Below the pieces are notes generated by a model, which saw only the letters and a list, made by a program, of their open reading frames with translations, did no database searches and was not told the DNA's origin. 64,000 nt of DNA from positions 558,001-622,000 of the forward strand of contig JAQSEB010000002.1 of assembly GCA_030063045.1 (NCBI GenBank), in the 5' to 3' direction. This document shows, one piece after another, positions 22,399 to 37,900 of this stretch (position 1 is its first letter; every line of letters begins with the position of its first letter). Source of the stretch: Pratylenchus scribneri (Eukaryota; Nematoda; Chromadorea; Rhabditida; Pratylenchidae). Made by a program: the position numbers and the translations under genes.

Positions 22399-22730
22399 CA
22401 TAGCACCTCGGGTATCGGGTTTCAGAATTTTTTTTGTTTATTTCTCTATTTTGTATTGTATCTCGCTGATTTTCATACATGAAAATAACAATTTGATATT
22501 TGACACGCGCGTGTTCAATTAAGGTTTCGTTTCGGTTTCGTTCGCTTTCGGTTTTGTTTTTAGTTTCTTCATAATTCACACATCACATTAATTATCCGTG
22601 CTAACGATTATAGATTGGCGGCATTGGCACGATTAAATAATAACGAATTTTTTATAAATAGCATAAAAACATTATAGATTATAGCCGTTATTTTAAAAAA
22701 TTTGCAATTTTAGTTTTTTTTTAATGGACC

Positions 22731-27974
<5,244 letters not shown>

Positions 27975-28892
27975 AAATGAACAAGAGGAAATGATGGCGA
28001 AAATGATAAAAAAAAATTAATTCCACTCCGCAGAATTTTTTTGATTTTTTTTATTCTCCATACTTTTTCATTGTTAGGTCCTTTGTGAATAATAATCATT
28101 CATTTAACCCTAAATTTCACATTGGAATTGTTTTTTCCTCCCCAAATTCTCTTCACTTTTTGTGTGTTGTTTTAAAAGCCCCAGATTTCCCAACCAAAAC
28201 CGTACCAAAATAGTCTTAGCATGAAAAATGAATTGTGAGAATTTTCCCATTATTTCCTTTATTTAGCATCATATAATTTTGTTATTATCATTTTTCATTT
28301 CAAACTTTAAATGCCGCAAATATTAAAACATAAATTCACAACAAAATTTGTAATCCATTTGACACTTTTTCCAAAAATCCATCAAATATAAAACCCTGTC
28401 ATTGTCGAACAACTTTTTTGTTCCAATTTGAATGGAATTGTGTGGATATTTATTATTCAAAAAAGCAGAATAGTATTTTTTTAAATTTTAAAGTCGAATT
28501 TTAACGACAAATTCGGAAAATTTCTTTTCACACAAATTTTTAAAAAATTTGCATCAAATCATTATCACAAAATTAGCAGAGAAAAATGGTGATGGATGAG
28601 TTTGATGCATTTTGCCAATTCCAACGCTTTGGGCCAGAGCGGGGCTTCCTTTCACCCTGCAGGTGTCAAATCAAAATCATTCCACCAAATAATCCTAATT
28701 TTATCCACCCAGAGAATTCGCACTCCTCGCCATCTCCCATTTGATTGTGTTGCTATATTCAGTTATGTTGTTGACGGTAAGGAGGAAGCCTCTGAAAAGA
28801 TGATTTATGATAAAAAGTTGTTTTTCTTCAGCAGGGGCAAACGAGATTTGTAAGTCTGATATTAATTTTATTATGTTTTGTAAATGTAAATT
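27975..28892. other. OGT 3' flank, nothing recognised
   Basis: AT-rich non-coding sequence after the OGT stop with several AATAAA-like words. A plus-strand frame at 28596-28853 has no recognisable features and is not called. Confidence 0.5.
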
Positions 28893-29835
28893 CCCGCTGT
28901 TCTGATTTGTAATTGTAATTGTAATTCTGATTTGTAATTGTAATTCTGATTTGTAATTGTAATTGTAATTCTGATTTGTAATTGTAATTCTGATTTGCGA
29001 TTGTAATTGTAATTCTGATTTGTAATTGTAATTCTGATTTGTAATTGTAATTCTGATTTATAATTGTAATTCTGATTTGTAATTGTAATTGTAATTCTGA
29101 TTTGTAATTGTAATTCTGATTTGCGATTGTAATTGTAATTCTGATTTGTAATTGTAATTCTGATTTGTGATTGTAATTGTAATTCTGATTTGTAATTGTA
29201 ATTCTGATTTGCGATTGTAATTGTAATTCTGATTTGTAATTGTAATTCTGATTTGTAATTGTAATTCTGATTCGTAATTGTATTTCTGATTTGCGATTGT
29301 AATTGTAATTCTGATTTGTAATTGTAATTCTGATTTGCGATTGTAATTGTAATTCTGATTTGTAATTGTAATTCTGATTTGCGATTGTAATTGTAATTCT
29401 GATTTGTAATTGTAATTCTGATTTGTAATTGTAATTCTGATTCGTAATTGTATTTCTGATTTGCGATTGTAATTGTAATTCTGATTTGTAATTGTAATTT
29501 CACTAAATTGTAATTCTGATTTGTAATTGTAATTGCCCCAATTCTGATTTGTAATTTCACTAAATTGTAATTCTGATTTGTAATTATAATTGCACTAAAT
29601 TGTAATTCTGATTTGTAATTGCACTAAATTGTAATTCTGATTTGTAATTGCACTAAATTGTAATTCTGATTTGTAATTGCACTAAATTGTAATTCTGATT
29701 TGTAATTGCACTAAATTGTAATTCTGATTTTTAATTGCACTAAATTGTAATTCTGATTTGTAATTGCACTAAATTGTAATTCTGATTTTTAATTGCACTA
29801 AATTGTAATTCTGATTTATAACTGTAATTTTCACG
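28893..29835. repeat. Satellite array, 19-bp and 29-bp units (locus 2)
   Basis: Roughly 940 bp. The left two thirds (to about 29500) consist of units with CTGATTTGTAATTGTAATT (19 bp) and longer variants containing TGCGATTGTAATTG. The right third consists of 29-bp units with TAATTGCACTAAATTG. Higher-order repetition of 19-bp blocks is visible. On the minus strand it is open for 229 codons (LQLQIRITITNQNYNY), which is a by-product of the repeat, not a gene. Confidence 0.93.
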
Positions 29836-30034
29836 GGTTTGTAATTTTATTCTGATTGTAATTTCAAGGTCGATTGCGATTGCCACACTATTTAGTATTT
29901 TATTTATTAGTTGCGCTATAGGCATCTCAAAAGAACCTAGAATCATTGAATTCCTCCACCTTGTTCTCTCTAATACGATAATTGGGCAAATATAATGTAT
30001 TTAAACTATACATTCAATTCAGAGCCATTCATTC

Positions 30035-33000
30035 ATGCCACGAACATTGGAACGGCGCCCACTTAGTTCTCTATTCTGTTCCTTGATTTGTGATCTTTCA
30101 ATTTTTCTCACCATTTGCCAATTGGCAATCCCTTTTGGCCTAGGAATGCCGCCAGCAGTTATCATCATCGCTTATTCAATTTGTTTATTAGTTTGGACCA
30201 TAAATGCCGTTGGTCATTTAGTGGCATTTCTTCGATGGAGGTGATAATTGGTTTGATTGATTTCATTTTAGACATTTAGCTATTGAAATTGCTATATATA
30301 GAATGAGAACAAACAAAATTCACTATTATTTGACTGTGAATTTTCCAATAATTGCAACAAAATTTCCAATTGGCACAAAATAATGTGATCCACAATATTT
30401 CAGGCATTTGGCCTTCCTCCCATTTATCCCATCTACAATTCCCTTGCTCATTTTTGCGCTCATTTCCACCCAACGATGGATCTCATTTGGGCCCACTCAT
30501 CCCAAAACATTGCTCGCCCATTCACTTTTCCTTGTCCAAATTGTTTTGGTCTTTTTGCCTTGGATTAATCCCAGAATTGATAGGCCAAAGAGAGAGGAGG
30601 AAGTGGAATCAGAAATTGGACCTCTTCTTTACCAAAACACTGATGGACGGTCCACAAATCGGTTTATGGCAAAGTTTGTAGAGAATAATTAATCATTCCG
30701 GTAATCTTAAATATTTTCACAGTCTGTCCAACTTCTTTTTCTGTTGGACAAATCGACTTCTACGTAAAGGATATCGTCGACAATTGAAAAAAGTAGTCAT
30801 ATTTAAATGATTAATTATATTTTGAAATTTAAATGAGGAAGATAAAATTTACGACTATATTCCATGTCAAGGAGAGATTCCATCATGGAACTTTGCCGGT
30901 AAATGGATGGAGTCAAAGTTTCCAAATACCTCTACCTCCCATTATGGTATCCATTCCATAGTGTCCCTTAAAAATCTAACAAAATTATTCCAAAAATTCA
31001 TTTCCCTTCATAATTCTTTCATCTTTCCTCATTTTATCTTCTCCACAGGTTGATGATGTCTTTGAATTGACCGAAAGTTTGGATTTGGCCTCATTGGAGG
31101 CCATTCTTACCCAGAACCAATCATCGACGGAATTTTCATTTGCCCCACTGTTGCTTCGTTCTTTTGGACGACCATTTTTCCTGCTTGGAATTCTTCGTCT
31201 CTTTGGGGATATTCTCAAATTTGCGAGTCCAATTCTGCTTCATCAATTGATCACCGCCCTTCAGAATCCAATCTCAATTGTTTGTCCCTTTAATAATTAT
31301 TCATTTTGGTACTAAATTTCAGGAGATTGGCTATTTGTGTTCTGCTTTGATGTTCTTCGCCCTGTTTTTGTCCTCAATTTGCGATTTTCATTTCAATTAT
31401 CAAATTGCCATGTTGAATATGCGAGCAAAGGCATAACATAAAGAGGAAGCGGCCCAACTTTGTGCCTTTTATAAAAAATTCATCAAGTTCTGAGCAATTT
31501 TGATAAATTTATTATCAAATGAAAGAGAATATTCTTGGCTATTCAATGATTTCAAATTATTTTAAATTGCTTCAGAATTTATGAAGTTTTACCCGTAAAA
31601 CAATTTAAAATGTCCTTTATAATGATTAAACAAAATTTTCAGTGTTTTTTTGGATATAACTCCATTATTTTTTGGCCGATTAAAATAAAATTAATATCAT
31701 TGGATAGCCAATAGTCTGCTCTTTCATTTGCTACTAAAAACATGGAAATTGGTTAAGTACTTAATGAGCTATTATAAACGGCACCAAATTGCGGCTTACC
31801 CTAACATAAAACATCATTTTCATTATTATTTCCTTGATAGACTGCCCTTTTATTGGCTGTCTACAAAAAATTGTTGCAAATTCCGGCATATCGCTTGACG
31901 GATAATTTTTCCCATGGCAAATTGATAAATTTGATGTGCACGGATGTGGACCGAATCGGTGGATTCATTTCCTCATTCCACGGTAACCAAAGGCAAAATT
32001 CAATGGCTATTCCCTCATTTCATTTTGAGCCTTCTGGAGTATGCCTCTGAATTTTCTGATTGCCCTTGATTTGCTCTACCGTGAAATTGGCTGGGCCTTT
32101 TTGGCGGGATTGGCCATTTCCATCCTACTAATTCCATTGAACAAATGGATTGCCTCAAAAATTGGCACATTTTCCAACAAAATGATGCAAATGAAGGATG
32201 CAAGAATGAAATTGGGTGCGTCAAAATTTGAGAGAAATTCCAAATTGGGATATTTAAAAAATTATAATTTAATTATGAATTTTTCATTCAATACAAATAA
32301 ATATTAGTCAGCGAATTGGCCCATTCAATGCGCACCGTTAAATTGAACAATTGGGAGGAATTCTTCAAGGAAAAAATTGACAAAATCCGAACACAGGAAT
32401 TGGCACATTTGCGCGCAATCAAATATTTGGATGCCATTTGCGTTTATCTTTGGGTGCGTTCCATAAAGATGGACGAATTTCCCAATTTGATTTTACCCTA
32501 AATATAGGCATCGGCCCCAATTGTAATCACTGTGTTGATGTTGGCCACATATTCGGCTATTCTGCATGAACAATTGAAGGCTGCCAAAGTGTTCACCACA
32601 CTGGCTTTGATCAACATTCTGATCATGCCGTGTTCGTTAAAATCATTGAATTTATTTCGCCCAAAATGAGAAATTTAAGTGAACGCATTTCCGTGGGTGC
32701 TGAGTGCCATCATCAATGGATTGGTCAGCAAACGTCGTTTTGATTCATTTTTCGCCATCAAATCCATTGATCCAAATCAACAAGAACAAATTTATTCAAA
32801 AATTGTTGACAATGATGATCCGGCATTGATTCGGTTGGAAGGGAATTCATTTGGTTGGACAGATGATTTGCCAGCCACAATTGAAAATGTCCAATTTGCT
32901 GGGAAAAAGGTGGGGCTAATATTTTAATTAAAATAAGGGAAATGTGCCATTTTTACAATGAAATATGTGATCGAAGGGAAATAGTATGTCATAAAATGTT

Positions 33001-36000
33001 AGCCTCTTTTAAACCATGCCTAATCTAAAGAGCCTAATGACTTTAGGGACAACTTGTAGCCGTTTATAACTCATCAAGGATTGAACTAATTTTGATAATT
33101 TTTATATCTGGTTAAATAACAGACTTTTGACTATCTAAAAATATTATTTTTAATTAAATTTGTTCAGAAATTTATAGTTTTGCCTTTTAAAATTTACTTT
33201 CCAATGAATAAGCAAAACTCTCACTGGTATTGGTATTTGTTATAATACCTTCATTCCCGAATCAATTTAAATAAATATCTTTTGCTAGCCAAAAGCCAAA
33301 AGTCTGCTCTTTAGTTTGGGCAAACTAAATTCCAGGTGCATTTTTAAAAGTCATAAATAATTTTAAAGCTTATTTAAACTTCGCCATTTTTGAAGGGCCA
33401 CTTGATTGGAATTGTTGGCCCAGTGGGCAGTGGAAAATCGACAATTTTAATGGGAATTTTGGGCGAAAATGCCATCCAAGGTGCACCAATCCAAATTAAT
33501 GCGGAATTAATGGCAAATGGATTCGCCTATGTGGGCCAGGATGTTTGGCTTCGGGAGGGTTCTGTGCGCGAGAATATTCTCTGTGGGCGGCCATTCGATC
33601 AGGCAAAATTTGAAGAGGCAATTTGGGCATGCGCCCTTGGGCAGGACATTCAAGCAATGCCGGCACAGGAGAATTATCGAATCAGTGGGGAGGGAAAAAC
33701 ATTGAGTGGAGGTGAAAAAATGGCACCGAATTTACATAATTGCCCAAAATTTATAGGACAAAAAGTGCGCCTGGCATTGGCCCGAGCCCTTTATGCAGAT
33801 AAACCAGTTTATTTGTTGGATGATCCATTTGCCTCATTGGACCGAACTGTTGGTCAATTTGTATTCCAAAATTATGTGCAAAATGGACTGATTGCCAAAG
33901 GGAAATTGGTGATTTTGTGCACTCATCATGAGGCATTTTTGCGCGAAGCAGATTTGTGCATTCGTTTGGGGACGGATGGAAAAGTGGCACAAATTGGTGG
34001 GTGATGGGATGGCATGGAAGATTTTATTAGGGAAAATTACCTCTAAAACATTAGAAGGGGAATTTAACTAATGAATGAATGTGCCACTTTCTCCCAAAAG
34101 GTCCCCCTTCTGAAGTGCTGGCAAATTCCCGGCAAAATGTTAATCAATTTTCGACTACAGTAAAGGAAACCAATTTGAGCCATCAACAGCCAATGGAAGC
34201 TGCCGAATTCGTGGGCCCAGCAGACGATGGAAATGAGGAGGAAAAGGATGAAGGAGCCGTGAAAATTAAAGTATACAAAAGTTATATCAAAGCCATTGGA
34301 AATTGGATGACGGCAATGATTTTCCTTTCATTGTTAGGTGAGCCTTCAATCCAAAAACGGAATGGAATGAATAATTAATTTATTTAATCCAAATAAATAT
34401 TCAAAATCCTTTTAATAAGTTATATATAATTCGTTACGAAGAATCATCAAATAAAGTTGAAGATGATGGACCTCTTTTGTAATTATTATTTAATTTTTAC
34501 AGCGATGCAATGCTCCAAAAATGGTTCGGATATTTGGCTGAGTCGATGGGCTTCGAAATCGACTAATCAAACGATTGAATTGGAAGGGCAAAAGGATTGG
34601 AGGTGATTTTAGAAAAATTTGTTGAAATTCTCTAATTCCAAAAGGATTTACTCCTAACCAACTAATTCCGCCTATTCTGATTTTTAATTTTAATTGCACT
34701 AATTTATAATTGTAATTCTGATTTGTAATTGTAATTCTGATTTGTAATTGTAATTCTGATTTGCAATTGTAATTGTAATTCTGATTTGTAATTGTAATTC
34801 TGATTTGTAATTGCACTAAATTGTAATTCTGATTTGTAATTGCACTAAATTGTAATTCTGATTTGTAATTGCACTAAATTGTAATTCTGATTTGTAATTG
34901 CACTAAATTGTAATTCTGATTTGTAATTGCACTAAATTGTAATTCTGATTTGTAATTGCACTAAATTGTAATTCTGATTTGTAATTGCACTAAATTGTAA
35001 TTCTGATTTGTAATTGCACTAAATTGTAATTCTGATTTGTAATTGCACTAAATTGTAATTCTGATTTGTAATTGCACTAAATTGTAATTCTGATTTGTAA
35101 TTGCACTAAATTGTAATTCTGATTTGCAATTGTAATTGTAATTCTGATTTGTAATTGTAATTCTGATTTGTAATTGCACTAAATTGTAATTCTGATTTGT
35201 AATTATACTAATTCCGCTTCCGCCTGTTTTGTTTCTTCAAAGAAAATGAATTAATTGCTTTTCAATTTATACCCATTCATTTCCCCCATTTTTGACACTT
35301 TCCCCTCCCCTCGTTTCTACAGTTATCCCTTCAATTCACGTCCTATTTTGCCGTTTCGCCTCAAGCGCCATCAAGATGATGCCAATTTCTATCTTCTCAT
35401 TTACATTTCCATGGCTTCCCTCAATTCATTGTTCACATTGGCCCGTGCATTCCTATTTGCAATTGGTTGTATTTGGGCAGCGCGCAGACTTCATGATCGT
35501 CTTTTGGCCAGAATTTTGAATGCCTCAATCAGCTGGTGGGATAAAACGCCGTGTGGCCGAATCACAAATCGGCTTTCATCGGATTTGGCCATGGTTGATG
35601 ATTCGTTGCCATTTCAATTGAACATTTTCTTGGCTTCATTTTTCTCATTAATTGGTTAGTATATTCATTGTTCATTCAAATTAGAATCCATCAAAAATTG
35701 GCTTAAAATATCCGAATTAATTTAATTTTTTGCCAGGAACACTTCTTGTCACTATTGTTGCCCTTCCAATTTTAATTCCCTTTGTTTTTCTGCTTTTCAT
35801 CATTTATTTCTTCATTCAGGCAATATTTATTAATTTATTTTTCATTAAATTAATTCGCAGAGATATTATCGGCGAACCACGGTGGAATTGGTTCGTTGCT
35901 CCAATCCATTTATGAAATTTATTTGCCGTTCATTCAGAAACGAATAACTGCTTTGACCATGTCCCCTCTTTACACACATTTGTCCGAAACAGTTTCCGGC

Positions 36001-37835
36001 CTCATTTCCATTCGGGCATTCCGCATCAATGATAGGTTTGAAAAAGGGAAATATAACTTTCCTTCTTGGAATTTTTATATTTTCCTCTTCTTCCCTCGCA
36101 GTTTTTCTGGCCAAATGCGCCATTTACTTGGTCAAAATTTACGAGCCCAATTCTCATCGTTGGCTTGTTCTCAATGGCTCTCTGTTCGAATTCAACTGTT
36201 GGGTGTGGCCATTGTGAGTGCAATTTCGGTAGCCAGTGTGCTTGATGCCTCCTTTTGGCATTTTGCTAGCCCTGGGCTCATTGGCCTTGCTTTGACCTAT
36301 GCCTTCTCACTCACAAATGTGCTCAATGCCATTTTAACCACATTCATTGAAACTGAAAAAGGTAGGGAATGAGGGGAAGAATACTTTTTGGAAGGTCCAA
36401 AAATTTTAATATTTCGCTTTTTCTCGAATTTAATTCTTATGAATATTAGAATTGGTTTCGGTGGAACGAATTTGTGAATATGCGGAAAATGTGCCCATGG
36501 AAGAAGAGGGGAATGAACATCCGGGCAAGGAAATGGCCGATCAAATTCTGGCAAGTTTTGAGGGGAAAATTAGCATTCATTTAATTACAAAGGATTTTTG
36601 GACAACTTATTCAAATTTCCAGTTGCCTAATTTTACTGTTTATTAATTAATTTTTGATCTTATTTGTCCTCTTTCTTGCCAAAAATAATGGTTCAATTCC
36701 CCTTTCTTCAGTGCCATCGAATCCATGGCCAGATCCGCTTCACGGGTGTCTCCCTTCGATATGGACCCGAATTGCCTTTGGCACTTCGGGATGTTAGCTT
36801 CCAAATTGAGCCAGGCCAACGGGTGGCCATTATTGGGCGAACTGGCTCCGGTATATTTTCCAATCAATTTCAAAATAATTCTCAAACTTTTCCAATTTTA
36901 GGGAAAAGTTCCATTTTACAGGTCCATTAATCCATTTATCCCTCTCATAATATCCTTAAAGGCATTGCTTCGAGCACATCCGATTGAATGCGGCAAAATT
37001 CAAATTGATGAGGTGATCGATTTGAATTCATTGGGGCTGAAAATGGCACGCTCCTTGGTAAGCCTTCTAATTTGAAATTTTGACCCATTTCTCATTCTGA
37101 ATAGTTTGGTTTTGTTTCGCAAAATCCATTTCTCTTTTCTGGCTCCTTGACCGAAAATCTTCGAATGGCCAGAGCCGAACATCAAAATGAACATGGCGCA
37201 AATATGCCCCCAATGGATGATGACCAAATCCGGGGAATTGTGGCCGACATTGGTCTGGCCCAATGGATGGACCAATTCGGCGGATTGGAGGCAGAAATTC
37301 GAGAAGGCGGTCGAAATTTGTCATCAGGCGAAAGGCAACTAATATGCCTTCTCCGATTGGCATTGAGTCGACCAAAGGCAAATTAATTTATTTTGCCTTA
37401 TTAATTAATTCAAAAAAAGGGACAAAATTTGAACAAAAAAAAAAATGAAAATTATTTTCTCATTTTTTGACATTTTTGCAGGTAATTTTAATTGATGAAG
37501 CGACCGCCCATATGGATGAACAAAATCAGCTGTTAATGGACCGATTGATTGGGGCAATGGGCTGCACCGTTTTGGCCATTTTACATCGATTGGCCGGATT
37601 AGAACATTACGATTGGGTTATTGGTACGAATTTAAAATTGGGTTACATCCTTCGAAATTTTGGGCCATAAAATGGAAGATGATTGAAGTGAAAATTGGGG
37701 GATAATTCCATTCGACAGCCTCCAAAATGTTTTTAATTTATTTTATTTCCTTTGTCAGAAATGAGCAATGGACAAATTGCAAGGCAAGGCCCACCGGAGA
37801 TGTTCAAAACATCAAATAATAATTTGGAGAAATGA
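30035..37835 (+). CDS. ABCC/MRP transporter, ABCC10-like
   Basis: Full-length C-type ABC exporter of organic anions/conjugates in a cell or vesicle membrane. The N-terminal membrane segment begins at MPRTLERRPL (30035), then linker (SNFFFCWTNRLLRKGYRR near 30740), TMD1 (exons 31062-32660, e.g. LLLRSFGRPFFLLGILRL, AVYKKLLQIPAYRL, RAIKYLDAICVYLW), NBD1 (from 33396: Walker A GPVGSGKST, LSGGQ split by an intron, Walker B VYLLDDP), TMD2 (35330-36360) and NBD2 (Walker A GRTGSGKSS, LSSGERQ, Walker B VILIDEA, H-loop ILHR). NBD1 has Asp where the catalytic Glu would be, as is usual for ABCC, while NBD2 keeps DE. TMD1 and NBD1 resemble ABCC10 most closely. Introns at 31431-31840 and 37378-37481 need GC donors, and a 20-nt exon (36902-36921) carries the NBD2 Walker A Lys. 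The joins around 30330-30410 are unsure. Confidence 0.9.
31471..31779. mobile_element. Foldback element family B, copy 2 (ABC intron)
   Basis: Left arm with 'TTCATCAAGTTCTGAGC' and 'AATTTTGATAAATTT'; right arm with 'ATTGGATAGCCAATAGTCTG', 'CTCTTTCATTTGCTA' and 'TTAATGAGCTATTATAA'. It resembles copies 1 and 3 and lies in a GC-AG intron of the ABC gene. Confidence 0.55.
33061..33360. mobile_element. Foldback element family B, copy 3 (ABC intron)
   Basis: Left arm with 'ATAACTCATCAAGGATTGAA', 'TTTTGATAATTTTT' and 'AGACTTTTGACTATCTAA'; right arm with 'CCCGAATCAATTTAAATA', 'CCAAAAGTCTGCTCTTTA' and a degenerate 'AAAGTCATAAATAA' end. It occupies the intron just before NBD1. Confidence 0.55.
34678..35212. 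repeat. Satellite array inside an ABC intron (locus 3)
   Basis: About 12 nearly identical 29-bp units (TAATTGCACTAAATTG plus TAATTCTGATTTG) flanked by 19-bp-type units. The flanking exons (ending at about 34601 and resuming at about 35322) join in frame, so the array is intronic and transcribed with the gene. Confidence 0.92.
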
Positions 37836-37900
37836 GCATAAATAATTTTATTCAATGGCAATAAAAAATGAATGATATTGAATTGTTGTTAATTTTTGAT

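Larger units (their letters stand above)
20854..22730. other. Divergent intergenic region between cyclin T and OGT
   Basis: No gene is supported here. It holds two short arrays of 'TTTTGCCAAC' words in opposite orientation (21155-21352 and 22252-22398) around a 41-bp minisatellite (21682-22064). The parts adjoining 20854 and 22730 presumably contain the two promoters. Confidence 0.7.

Noticed and set aside
28871..29560. 229-codon minus-strand open frame (LQLQIRITITNQNYNY repeats)
   Set aside because: It is the translation of the satellite array. The repeat unit lacks stops, so the frame is open by chance.
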